Shown here one piece after another: positions 1-11,237 of a stretch of 64,000 nucleotides of DNA (its first letter is position 1; each line of letters starts with the position of its first letter). The translations under genes were made by a program, and so were the position numbers. A model generated the notes under the pieces. That model was not told the DNA's origin and ran no database searches. It was given only the letters and a program-made list of their open reading frames with translations. Location: the NCBI GenBank assembly GCA_039654915.1, contig CM077597.1, forward strand, positions 30,912,001 through 30,976,000, in the 5' to 3' direction. Source of the stretch: Aquilaria yunnanensis (Eukaryota; Streptophyta; Magnoliopsida; Malvales; Thymelaeaceae).

Positions 1-189
1 ACGTATTCAATTAGCCAATTGCGGCTAGTGTGGGACAAGTTCCCATAGGCTTTTTCGGCAAGTGCATAAGGGGCCGTGTCCAAGGAGGTTGGGGAGGGTC
101 ACATCAAGGAGCTAGAGAGGGAGGTGGGAAAGGTAAGAATGTTCCTAAATGATCCGGAGAGAAAACGGTAGAGGCTTGCAAGAAGATTG

Positions 190-690
190 ATTGCCAAGCG
201 GCCTTAGTGAAAGCAGCTAAGTCAAAGATCGACATTGTCAAGCAAACTCTACCAATAGATCAATATGCACCATTGGACAAAGAACCATTCATGGCAAAGC
301 TAGTTCTAGCTTGGTTGTTGCTGCGATGCCCCTCGTGGAGTGAATTGAGTGAGTTGGCTTTGTGAGGTATGATGGCCATCTAGAGTACCAGAAGCTTCAA
401 ACCAAGGTTAATGTTCTAGTGAAAGAACTCTGCTTACTCCTTTAGAAAGTGGAGAAGGGGCATGGAAGAACCGGCTTCTTGGAGTTCAAAGAAGGCTCTC
501 TCTCTTGTTGCTTTTAGGTTGAACGAGCTAAGTAAAACCTGGATCTCTCTTTCCTCTCTGCCTACAAAGATCTAGGTTTGGATTACAAGTCTTGGCCAAA
601 GGATGGGAAAGTAGGGATTCCTACCTTCAACGAGAATCTGTTGGTGATGGATCTTGATAAGGACCCTCTTCTTGATGAATTTTAGGAGGT
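190..690 (+). pseudogene. Unidentified decayed coding stretch
   Basis: Conceptual translation of the plus strand gives coding-like stretches broken by stops and frame changes. One runs from about 200 to 362 (rich in A, K and L). A second, at about 545-684, contains LGLDYKSWPKDGKVGIPTFN and ends at a stop near 684. The composition is protein-like (no low complexity, few stops in the right frame) but I do not recognise the family. It ends close to where the minus-strand gypsy pol remnant begins, so it may be part of a retroelement joined head to head with it. Bases 1-190 show nothing recognisable. Confidence 0.35.
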
Positions 691-699
691 CTCATGGCC

Positions 700-1663
700 A
701 ACCCCCTTTAGTATCTCCTTGAAATGCTTCATCCAGTATGTGCTGGAAGGCATCGCGACATTCATCCATCCATTCAAAGATGGCCTTTTATTGAGTATTT
801 GAAAGAAAGGCTTGCAAAATTCATAAAAGCATGAGACAAATCGTCCAAGGGTGGTTAGCCTTCTAGCTAGTTTCTAGACATTTTCTTTGTTCTAAGGATC
901 TGGCAATGTGAGGATGGCCTTAATTTTCTCTGATTTTACATTGATCCCTCTCTTAGAGACCATGTATCTAAGAAATTTACTAGCACCGACACCAAAGGTG
1001 CATTTCTTGGGGTTTTATGTTGCATTGTTGCATTTTTTGAATAATTTCCCATAAGTCATTGATGTGCTGCTTTATTGCCCAACTTTTGATGATCATATTG
1101 TCTACATAAACTTCCATATTCTTTCCCAACTGATCTGTAAAGATCCAGTTCATCGGCCTTTGATAGGTGGCCCTAGCATTCTTCAAGCCAAATGGCATTC
1201 ATCGGTAGCAATAAATTGCTTCACCTATTGTGAAAGTCATTTTCTCTTCACCCCTAAGGTGCATCAAAATTTGGTGGTAGCCACTAAAAGTGTCCATGAA
1301 GGATAGTGTTTTGAATTCTGATGTGGTATCGACCAATTGGTCTATAGACAGAAGGGGATATGGATCTTTAGGACAAGCATCATTAAGGTTTATGTAATTG
1401 ACACACATGCACCAGCGTTCCTTTTGCTTTTTTACCAACACTGCATTGGCAAACCATTCGGGATATCGCACTTCCCAAATGATGCTAGCCTGCAATAGCT
1501 TTTCAACTTCTTCTCTGATGAAGTCTTGCCTTTCAGGCTCCATGTTGCACTTTTTCTGCTGCACTGGTTGGGTAGATGGGTCTACTTGTAATTTATGAGT
1601 AATGATTTCCACGTCTATCTTGGGCATCTCACTAGGAGACCATGCAAATACATCTATATTCAT
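700..1663 (-). pseudogene. Ty3/gypsy reverse transcriptase and start of RNase H (decayed)
   Basis: This is part of the pol gene of a Ty3/gypsy LTR retrotransposon, which copies element RNA into DNA. Reading on the minus strand, the first part has RWCMCVNYINLNDACPKD and SIDQLVDTTSEFKTLSFMD, typical of plant gypsy (Tat/Athila-like) RT. An in-frame TGA at 1199-1201 precedes MPFGLKNARATYQR and the catalytic box, which reads YVDNM rather than the usual YVDD, so the second aspartate is lost. The reading continues through SKFLRYMVSKRGI, then after a frame change through FEWMDECRDAFQHI (about 750-800), the RT/RNase H boundary. Similarity ends near 700, where the element appears truncated. The stop, frameshift and active-site change make it non-functional. 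Lineage below superfamily is my inference. Confidence 0.85.
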
Positions 1664-1949
1664 TTTTAAGAACTAGATGAATGACTATCTTACCTCAGAT
1701 GGAAGATCCTTGCGATCTTTATCATTTTCCCAGAGGCCACCTCTATCAGCTTAGTGTCCTTTGGCAAAGTTGCGCCAGCCTCATTCTCGTAGGGCATCTT
1801 CTTTCTCATTTTCTCCTTCATCGGTATGAGCTCGTCTTCTTTTGACCTTTGCAGGGTGTTCATGTAGCCTTATAATACCAAAGCCTAGTAAAAAAAGATA
1901 GTGGCATCGTCAAAAAGGGCCAGAGAGTATCATTAGCCATTTAACATCA

Positions 1950-2260
1950 GACCAGACATGAAATTGTACTTAGACTGGCCTGCCAAGTGAGGTATTGTAA
2001 GGTAATGGGACATCTAGGACTAGAAATTCAACAGCATGGGAGTCCCAAGCGACCTCCCATTTGTGGTCCGTTCCCATCAGCATGAGAGGTATCTTGACTG
2101 TCCTAATTATGGGGACCTCTTCCATGCTTATCCTGAATGTTAGTCTGGACATAGGGGATAGAGTAAACCTTTTTATCTTTATTTTTTATAACAAGTCAGC
2201 AATGATAACAATGATGTTGGCTATGGTTTCCAAATAAACTCTCTCCACATCAAAATTATT
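1950..2260 (-). pseudogene. Ty3/gypsy aspartic protease region (decayed)
   Basis: The minus-strand translation ends in AVEFLVLDVPLPYNTSLGRP, the pattern that closes the retropepsin domain of plant gypsy polyproteins (usually FxVVD.P..YN.ILGRP). It lies between the gag remnant and the RT remnant in the expected gag-protease-RT order on the minus strand. The catalytic DTG itself is not readable, and the frame is broken on both sides. Bases 1664-1950 are the poorly conserved protease-RT linker of the same element. Confidence 0.7.
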
Positions 2261-2591
2261 GATACGGAGCCCTAAATACAAGTGGGTTTAAGTGGCATAT
2301 AACTATCAAGGATGCATCAAGCCTTATTAGGAGCCTACCAGGGTCAGTCACCTCTAGTTATGTAATTTCTTGCCCTTGTCTTCTTTGAGCCGTAAAGGGC
2401 TCTCTTTTGGTAATCATGTGGACTACCCCGGCTGAGGGTCCAAGATTCCTATGCTCATTTAGGGAGGATCATGGCCTTTCAAGCCTTCAACCTTGATCAT
2501 GATCCTCATCATCATCCCTTCTATGGGGCATTTCCTCCTACCTTTGGCAAGGGGCCAGCTGTCTGAATAGATATTATTTCAGCTTCCCAGC

Positions 2592-3490
2592 CTAAATCAT
2601 TTCCTCAAAAAGCTTTTTCAGTTGCCAACACTCCTCAATGTCATTGCTCTTGCCTTTATGATATCTGCAATATTTCTTCAGGTTCTTTTTTACTCCAGGG
2701 AAGCATCGAAGTGGGCCATCAAGGAACTTGGTTTTTCTTTTTCTGGGGTGTACAAGAAGTTTAAACTTGTTTCCCTTAGAGGAGGGAGAATGAATTTTGG
2801 TCACAGATCGCCCCTACTCCTTTTCTTGGGCCCGCCCTCTTTGGCCTTTGGTTGCTCATTAATGTTAGCCGATTGACTTCTTTGGCATGCATGTATCACG
2901 CGACTCGGTCGAGGACTTCCTCTATATGCTTTATAAGATTCTCCTGGAGATCCAAGGCCAAGCTCAAGTCTCATGCCAGCCCTTGGATGATGGCAACCAA
3001 GTGTAGCTCTGGAAACAACCCCTGTACTTATATGGCTTCGGCATTAAACCTTGAAATGATGACCCACTATTTTTGGGGTTGATCTGCTACCCAAAAAGTG
3101 TCACAAGAATACTTGGGAAAGGTCTTTAAAGGAGGAAAAATGACTCCCTTCGATTGGTCCCACAATCAGGAGACATCGGCTCTCATCAACGTAAAGTTGA
3201 AGGCTTTACACATAATTGCATTAGATGACTGCTTTAGCCTCATATAGGTTACATGTCTCTGTAGATGGTTGACCAAGTTAATAAGGCCATCATACAAGTC
3301 AATTTTGGGCATACAAAAGCCCTCAGGAGTGGGAGCATTGACTATTTCATTCGTAAAAGGCTGGAGCCACATGTGTTACACATTGATGCCAAGGCATCAC
3401 TATTCCTGGTGCAATCAGAGTTGTCTAGCGATGATGATGGCTCAGGGATCCACACCTTGGAGGTGGGTCTTGAGGAAGTGCTTGATGGGG
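2592..3490 (-). pseudogene. Ty3/gypsy gag (decayed)
   Basis: This is the capsid/nucleocapsid gene of the same minus-strand gypsy element. The capsid domain begins near 3372 with PFTNEIVNAPTPEGFCMPK and continues through NAIMCKAFNFTLM, as in plant gypsy gag (usual form: PF...I...P.P..F..P..D.YDG.GDP..H). Further down, the nucleocapsid-like part KYCRYHKGKSNDIEECWQLK (about 2600-2680) matches the C-x2-H/C pattern followed by an EC.QLK motif seen at the end of these gags. At least four in-frame stops lie between the two parts. It is upstream of the protease and RT remnants, so gag-pro-RT are collinear, and non-functional. Confidence 0.8.
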
Positions 3491-5170
3491 TTCCCTAGGT
3501 ACCAGATAGCTCTTGGTGGCCTCCTCTAGAGTCCTTTGTAAGGCCTTCCAAATTTCCTGTTTTAATGTTCCCCGTAATTGCTTAAACAGGTCAAGTTGTA
3601 GGGGCTGGAACTAGTCATCATCTAGGGATGTTTGCCCTTACCCTTGTGGGGGTCCCTTTGGAGCCCCGCAAGATTCTCTAGGTCAACCATCTAACATGCT
3701 TATTTGCCTGCAAGCCCTACGGAGCTAGCAGGACGATGACTCTCCTACTCACTCCCTGGTGGGTCTTGGTTCTCCAAATGGGACCTCAGGTGTTCACCAT
3801 ATCTAGGGTAAGTTTTGAGGGATTCATTTTGGGATAGGAATCCCATAGCTTATCTTGTAAACACGAGCTACTGTTTCAATCTAAGGTGAGGTTCCCTTAT
3901 TGGTATAGTTAGGCTTTCATGTTTGATCCAGCAAAAGCTCCTTACTGGTTATGGGCCCTAATTTGGCCTATTTCCTACATGAATCTAAAGCAATAAGCTA
4001 CATGTATTGTGACGTAATAATGTCTATTACGCCCATAGCCATCTTGAAAGTAGATTTTCATTATATATATTTGTGAAAGCATAATAATGCTATGACTTAT
4101 CTCCTAAGCTGAATTGTGAGCTCACTATTTAGCAAAATATATTGAGCATACTAACATGGCCTTTGTGGAGAGATGTTTAATTTCAAAGATGCAAAGGTCT
4201 AGATCTCATCATAGCATAACTATGGAGCTCCATACTCAAAGGGTTCAAGAAGACTCCTGTATGGGAAAATGGGACATGAAAAGTTTAGGCAGCTAGGCCA
4301 TGCCATCTCAACATCGGCACGACAATGGTAAGGAGAATTTATACATATCCCCTTGAGGTTGACCACTTATATAACACACTTTCCCCTCGAGCAACCAAAG
4401 TCTTAGACTAGTCAAGCATGCTCACATGATGTTTAGATGAATCCTCAATTACAGTTAATGAACTTGCCAAGTACTATATCAGAATGCAATAGAGCAATGT
4501 GAGAAACTTGCAACGTGATTATGTGTCTTATTTTTCTAGGGTTCAAGCATTCAACAAGAAGCAATAGGTCAACTACAACTTGGCCCTAATTTGGATTTAG
4601 GATAAAGAAATATTGACATAGGTTCAATGTGGCAAGTTATCCCTAGCTCTTTGCATAATCTTATTAGTGGCCCCAGCAGGCAAGCTTCAATACTTTTCCT
4701 TTATAATGAGGGGGCTAATGTCTTGCAACCTAACATAAATTCTCAATCAAATACCAACATGCTTTAATATCAACATCTAAAACAGCTCTAGGACCAACTT
4801 ATCCTACAGTCATAACAGATCAAACAACAATATTAGCACCACTTTGACAGTAGAAAGTCAAACACACTAGACACCTCAACTACGTAAAATGAATGAAGCA
4901 AATGATATAAAGATGAGATAGGGGATCAATGTGAAGCTTGTGAAGCCAAAGGACTATCATCACCTTCAAACACACCATCCTGGCTATACCCATCCACAGT
5001 TGATGCCAGAGCTCAGTTAACTATTTCATCACCTTTTTTTTATAGGCTGTATTCCCACTATTGCATCAAAATTCTTCCCCACAAGTTGATTAGTTGCACT
5101 TTTTATAAGTTTCCTTCAAAAGCCTATCAACAAAAGTTGGAGTATGAGCCCTAAATAGAAAAACAAAATC
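3491..5170. other. No gene recognised
   Basis: Non-coding DNA with no frame that I can assign. It lies upstream of the minus-strand gypsy gag and could be that element's leader or LTR, but I found no matching second LTR, primer-binding site or target duplication to prove it. Confidence 0.4.
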
Positions 5171-5535
5171 AAGAGAGGAGGTTAACCTTACAAAGGCTAA
5201 AAGCCTAACAGTAGGTGGCCCTTCATGAGGCTACATGATTAGAAGGAAGGTTGACCCTATGAAGCCTAATAGCCTAATAGCAAGGGAACTTTCATGAGGC
5301 CACACAATCAGAAGGGAAGCTGACCTTACGAAGGCTAAAAACCTAATAGTCAGAGGCCCTTCACAAGGCCATATAATAAGAAGGGAGGCTAACCTTATGA
5401 AGGCTAAAAGCCTAACAGCAAAAGGCCCTAAACGATGCCACATGTTAAGAAAGGGTACTGACCTTACAAAAACTAAATGCCCTAATAAGTCAAAGGCCCT
5501 GAATGAGGCCATACGATAAAAAGGGAAGAGCTATG
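5171..5535. repeat. 69-bp tandem repeat, about 5 copies
   Basis: Units start at 5193, 5262, 5331, 5400 (68 bp) and 5468 (last, diverged), preceded by a partial unit at 5171-5192. Each reads roughly AAGGCTAAAAGCCTAA, then a GGCCCTTCATGAGGCC-like core, and ends GACCTTAYG. Because 69 is a multiple of three, the minus strand holds a 93-codon open frame (5231-5512) made of 23-residue repeats. I take that to be a by-product of repeat length, not a gene. The array is flanked on both sides by a similar TATGAGCCCTAAA segment (about 5143 and 5531), so a larger duplication of about 390 bp may contain it. Such arrays are common in the untranslated regions of large plant gypsy elements. Confidence 0.85.
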
Positions 5536-5592
5536 AGCCCTAAATTGCAAAAATCAAAAGGGAAGGTAGGCCTAATGATTGCGAACCCACAA

Positions 5593-5931
5593 TAGAGGCC
5601 AAGACTTTCGCGACACCTAACTTAAACCCTTAAGGGAAGGGGCAACAATCCCTATGAGGAAAAATAAGCCCAAAAAGCTAAAGGTTTAAGTTAGAAATTT
5701 TAAGCGGCCATGCATGGTTAGGTCTAATAACAACCGAAAGACTCAAAATAAGGACTTTTGATGACAAAAGAAGGCCAATCCAACAAAGACTACAAGTCCA
5801 AAAATACCCAAATGATGCAAAAGAAAATGAGGCCAATATGACTATTAAAGTCTAACTTAAACCTCCAGTGAGGGTGTGACAAACCCCAAAATATCCTAAG
5901 GGCCCCACAAGTTTAAGTTAGAAATATAAGG
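5593..5931. repeat. Two diverged direct copies of a ~110-bp segment
   Basis: 5593-5704 and 5829-5931 both run from GAGGCCAA, through CTAACTTAAACC, to GTTTAAGTTAGAAAT. The spacing is about 236 bp. This looks like an older, more diverged tandem duplication next to the 69-bp array. Confidence 0.55.
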
Positions 5932-7400
5932 TCTGAAGATGACAGATCCTAAAATGTTTAAGCTATGAGCCCAAAGATTAGAAAATTCTACACTACAAAG
6001 AGGCTAACATGCATAAATTTTTTACCAATGAATGGAAAATGAGCCAATAAGCTAGAAAGATAGAGTCTGGTAGACAAAAGATTGTAAAAAAGGACAAGTT
6101 ATCCTAGGAGCCGAACAATGGCTCATGAAGTGGAGGCAAATCAAATAGAGTAAAACGAACACTAAAGCCCTAAAAAAACTTTGAGATACAACTAAGTGTA
6201 ACAAAGGCTCAGGACACAAGGATGACTACATGGAGATCAATCTTGAGGCCTTCCGAGTGCAAGGTAACCATAAGAGGATGACGTTTACACAAAACAGAAG
6301 AAGATTTTGACAAGAAAAATAGATCTCTAATACATAAGATTTCCTTACATGATATCTTCACAACATTATAAACAACATCAACAAGTAAACAAGGGTAGGT
6401 CGATAAGTGCGCGGACATGATTTTAAGGCCACATCTCCCAAAATGAGGCCTTTCATCCTAAAAGACCCACAAAGTAGTTAGCGATGACAATCAATCTTCA
6501 CTAAGGTGGCAATAATAAAGCCAAATGAAGTCATCAAATAAGGCCAAAACAACAGTGCAAGGAGAGGTTGAACGACTCCAAAGAAAGAACAATGGACAAA
6601 AGACCCTGCAAAGAGCAAGAAATGATGCAAAACACAAGGACTAAATCTTGATGCACAAAGGGATATGAGTTGCCAACTAATGGCTATATACCATAAAGAA
6701 GTCAAATAAAAATACAAACTCAAGGAGACTATTTGTCCTATGAAAGATGATTTCATAGGAAGAAACCCTCGAAAGCTACAAGCGCAAAGAAGGATCTAGA
6801 AAAAGCTTCAAAAAGATTACCCTTAGTTATTGTTAGAAAAGCTAACACTAAAGACTTTGTGCATGATGAGCCTCCATCTACTGGGCAATGCTAAAGACTA
6901 TAAGAGCCATGAGCTCTTATAAGCACATTGGAGGTCTTGACAATTACAAAGCCTTGTAAGTTATAGGCCCCCATGGATCAGGTGGAAAGCCTAACAAGAA
7001 GGTCAAGGAACTCCTTGAAGATTCTTGGCAGGAGCTCAAAAATCCTTTGACAATCAAACACATCTAAAGTCCTTTCGTTAAATGAGAATTGAATATTCCT
7101 ACAAAAGGAAGATCGCCTGAAAAGAGCATTGTGCCCATAAGAGGATGGGCAGGCCTAATGAATCTAAATTGGAAAAGCAGCCCTAATAAGGCTACATAGA
7201 AGAAAATAATGCTACACACAAGACAAGAAACAAGCATTCTTTACCCAGGCTTGATGGAACGATGTCTCGCTTTCTCCAAGACCTTGAACAAAAGAATGTC
7301 CAAATTGTTTTTTGATGCCTTGGATAGATACAAGGTCACATCTAATGATAAACGATACAACTACTTATTGAGTTTTCTACTTTATGAAAATTGAGACCCT
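5932..7400. other. No gene recognised; purine-rich non-coding DNA
   Basis: A/G-rich on the plus strand, with only short chance open frames. It probably belongs to the untranslated part of the plus-strand LTR element whose LTR-like promoter lies at about 8003-8080, but I could not define the borders. Confidence 0.4.
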
Positions 7401-8002
7401 GATTACAATACTAGATCTAGGGTTGTATCCCCTACATGAGCCCCTTTGAGTGAGTAGATCAATGATACATAGGGACCATAGAAAAGGCCCTACATTGGCC
7501 TGCATAAGCCTCGACCTATCAGGGGAATACTCGACATAGTGTCAAGTATCGTTAACTCTTCTAAACCTTTTGAGGTCTAAGCCCAGAAGTCTGTAGATGC
7601 TTGATCTTCAAATTTGAAGCGCTAGAAAAGAATGCAATGTTTCTTTCCTTTGAGGATGATTTTTTTAGAGAACATCGATCCCATCACAGAGGGTTATTTT
7701 TGCTAATAGGGCCAATCCATTAATTGTCCTTGTTTTGGTCTAGAAAATAGGGAATACAAAAGTCTTCTGAAGCCATAATGCTCTTTATAAGCAACTTGAC
7801 TGAATGCAACATAAGCTCCTCCCTAGAGTAAATGGTGAATTAAACTATCCAGATGAATCCCCACGGAGGAGTATTCTCTACATATGTAGAGAACCTAATT
7901 ATTATTGGGTTGTTAGGCCCCATACCTGATTTATGAATAAAGGCCCAATGAAGCCTATCAGATTTAAAAACTATGGAACATGCCCACAAAGTCCACATAC
8001 TA

Positions 8003-8080
8003 GCTATATATACTGGGAGTATCTCTCTCACTTTTTCTAAGTTCTACATTACGACTCTTCTGACTTGAGCATCGGAGGGG
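8003..8080 (+). promoter_or_regulatory. LTR-like promoter of a gypsy element
   Basis: A TATA box (CTATATATA, about 8004-8012) is followed about 55 bp later by CTTGAGCATCGGAGGGG (8064-8080), then a C/G-rich CCCCTAGGACACACTGGGG tract. The same order (TATA, then TTGAG..AGCATCGG and a CTCCCC tract) recurs at 16864-16980. In plant gypsy LTRs this combination marks the U3/R/U5 region. The surrounding LTR is probably about 7400-8200, but its ends were not found. Confidence 0.5.
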
Positions 8081-8474
8081 TCTCCCCTAGGACACACTGG
8101 GGTGCTTTTCTAGTGCTCTTTTGTGTCTTTGTATGCAAGTAACCATAGCTGGCTAGCAATTAAGGATCTCCCCCATTCTCGGAACCCTCGAGTAATTTGA
8201 GTATCAAAGTACACAAAGGAACTTTAAAAGAACACACATCAATACTTAAAAAATACATATCCAATAAAAAAAATGCACATAAACTAATGAAAAACACAAC
8301 ACAAAAAAAAAATCAGAAAAACTAACAATAATTCCACATAATTGAGCTGAGAATAGGATTTTTCTCTTTTTTTTGTCAGTTTCTTTTGTTAAAAACTACA
8401 TTTAGTTTTTAAATCTTTTTCAGGCCTTAGTGTTTTCTCTAGTTCATCTCACCCATTAACACATATATCATGCA

Positions 8475-9617
8475 TAGGGATGGAAAAATCTGACCTAACT
8501 TGATAACATAGTTCAACCCACCTAAACCCAAGCCGACCTAACCTAATTTGACTAAAAAACTCAATGGTCCAAACACGATTTTACCCAATCCGACCTCAAC
8601 CTGAACCCAATTGAAATGAAACCCGAGAAAACCTAAACCCAAATGAGCCAAACCTAGGACTACCTTAACCTAAACCTGAGCTGACTCGATAAATAAACCT
8701 GACGATACCTGATCTTTACCATTACCCTAAACTTTAACTTTACTCTTTCATTACCTTCCAAATTTAGTAAGTCTCATATATAGGGGCTTCTATATTTAAT
8801 AACTAAATTTTTTAAGACTTTTGTATTCAGTAAGTCTCATATTTGGGGAGGGTAACTTCCATAGTTAGTAACTTTCATTTTTTTGGACTTCCATATTTAA
8901 TAAGTCTTATATTTGAGAAAGGGAATACCATTTTTACACCTTTTTTTTTAATTTTCATATTTAGTAAGTCTCACATGTTAAGAAGGGGTTTTCATTTTTA
9001 GTAACCATTATTTTTTTTAAAGACTTTTATACTTAGTAGGTTTCATGTTTGGGGAAGGGCTTCCATGTTTAGTATGTCCCATATTTGGGTTCTTCCAAAA
9101 CAAGTAACTTCTATGTTTAGTAAGTTTAATGATCTTGGTAGGCAATTGTCAAAATTGCAAAATTTAATTCAAAATTTTTTAGTATAGTGCAATAAGGTAC
9201 ATAAATTTTCAAAAAAATTTAATTTCAATCACTCATAATAGTTACAACATGGGTCCCTACATTTTGTAGATCTTTACATTTTCACCCAAAATTTTTAAGA
9301 TTTTACAGTTTAGTAACTAACAGTGAACTGTAGTTGTATTTCATAGCAATTTCATTGATAAATTCATTGAAATAAGTGCATAGAAAAATTGTCATAGTAT
9401 GTATCTTGACAATAGCTAGGTGAAGGTTTCAGTGGCCTATGCAATGATAACTGAAGGGTATGGGTCTAGAAAAACAATCAAGTATTATAAAGTATTATAA
9501 ATAATGTTAAATAACCTAAATAACCTGACCTAAACCCAAATTCACACTAACCTGATTAGACTCGAACATGAATGGTCTGACCCAAATCTGACCCGGCCTA
9601 CCCAATTGCGCTCCCTA
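8475..9617. mobile_element. Non-autonomous hAT-like element, copy 1
   Basis: The element begins TAGGGATGG and ends in the inverted, slightly diverged form GCGCTCCCTA. It is flanked by a perfect 8-bp target duplication, atcatgca (8467-8474 and 9618-9625), the length made by hAT transposases. Both ends carry many degenerate GACCCGAACCC-like subterminal repeats. The middle holds repeats of the type TTTAGTAAGTCTCATATTTG. There is no transposase or other open frame, so mobility would need an enzyme from elsewhere. A second member of the family lies at 44166-45704. Confidence 0.85.
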
Positions 9618-9767
9618 ATCATGCACCCATTCCAAAACTCTGCTTCACTTTCTTGATCCACTTAGGTTGATCTTTTTTTGTCTAGTTTAATTATATGCTT
9701 GGACTTCAATATTTAATTATTGTTTGATTTTGGCCTTTGACTTCTGGTTTGTTTATAAAAACTCTTT

Positions 9768-9825
9768 GACCTCATTAAAACATTCCATTTTAGCTCGACC
9801 TCATTAAAACATTCCATTTTAGCTC
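9768..9825. repeat. 29-bp perfect tandem duplication
   Basis: Two adjacent identical copies, 9768-9796 and 9797-9825, beginning GACCTCATTAAAACATTCC. The lack of differences suggests recent slippage. Confidence 0.9.
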
Positions 9826-11232
9826 TTTTTTTGTAAAAAAATCATTATGTTGGACGTAAAATGCCATGTCAGCATGTTAGCATAGGATTATAGAGGAAAT
9901 ATATATTTTAACCACTAAAAACATTTTTTTTGGCCAAAGAAACCTTGAAACTTTTTCATCTAATGGTCCAACCATCATCTTCACAACCATCATACTTTAT
10001 TCCTTTTTTAGCCACCACTGAGTTAACCAACCCTGCTTCCTTTCTCTCTATGCACCTATACATCATGTTCATTGTCGTCAACATCAGCTTTGACATCAAT
10101 GCTGCCATCATCTTCATCCGAGCCATTGGATCTCCACAGATGGGCCCTCGTCAGTAAGAACAAAATGTACCCAGTCCCCAAACAGCATGTACATGTAATT
10201 TATTCTGCCAAAATTCATGGTAGAAGCCCAAATCAAATTATAAATTGAAACTCTAGATCACTCAAAGAGCACTCTAATCTCAGGTTGCAAGACAGAGATA
10301 GGAAGACCCCTATCTACTTCAAAATTGAGAAACAGCAAATCAGACATTCATCTCATATAAAACAAAAATTTTCATTTAGTAATCAATTACTTATATCCAT
10401 CAACCAAACATACCACATACCAAGCATGTAAACTCGCAATTTATCATGTTTTGAAATAGTGTACTAAGGACAAAAATTTCGATGCAAAAATAGCTTCCAT
10501 AGACCATAATCTACTAGCTTGATCATGAATTGCAAACAAAATTAAAAAGATTAATTCCACATAAGTGAATGGTATAAAGGATCACTTACTTAAAACTCAA
10601 CTTAAACACTCAAGAACCATAAAGTAATAATCAACTTCATCCAATTAATCCATGCTTAACAATATGACTTAGAAAATAATTTAGCATAAAAATTTGAAAA
10701 AATTTTAAAAAATGTAACAAATTGAGAGCTTAAGCTACCCACCCCCAAACACTTAAAATGTACATTGTACTTAATGTATAAGTGATCAAGGTATTAATAA
10801 AAAGAATATTGTGTGGGCTAAAAGAAACTGATACCACTTTGAAAATTTTGGTTGCTTGTTGCACAAGCTGCAGTTCTAGGAGTACTAGAAAAATTGTAGG
10901 CTTGGGTTCAATAGATAAAAACTTATAAAAAATAAAATAAAATCATTATAACATAAAAATAGAAATATAATCCATAACCAAATGGTAGAAATAAAATTTG
11001 AAGCAAACCAAAATTAGGGATAATTGATACCCCAAATTGCATTAGCTAAATATAAAGCAATAATAGAAATAATACCTACAAATACTACTTGTATAAAAAC
11101 TAAAAACACTGTTCTATTGATGGTAATTAGACATCACTAATTGGTGTATTAATCGTCCATGGTAGTCCTATAGGATTAATGGTTATAGTGGCTGTCATCT
11201 AATTAGTGGTCATTTCCTTAGAACCATCAGTA
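9826..11232. other. No gene recognised; AT-rich DNA
   Basis: AT-rich, with only chance open frames. The longest (about 9930-10157, plus strand, 75 codons) matches nothing that I know. No transposon ends were found. Confidence 0.5.
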
Positions 11233-11237
11233 GCTTT

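Noticed and set aside
5231..5512. A 93-codon hydrophobic minus-strand frame that looks like a membrane protein
   Set aside because: It is made wholly of the 69-bp tandem repeat, so the open frame and hydrophobicity follow from repeat length and composition.
5171..5535. CRISPR-like array
   Set aside because: Units are contiguous 69-bp tandem repeats with no unique spacers, in a plant nuclear context.
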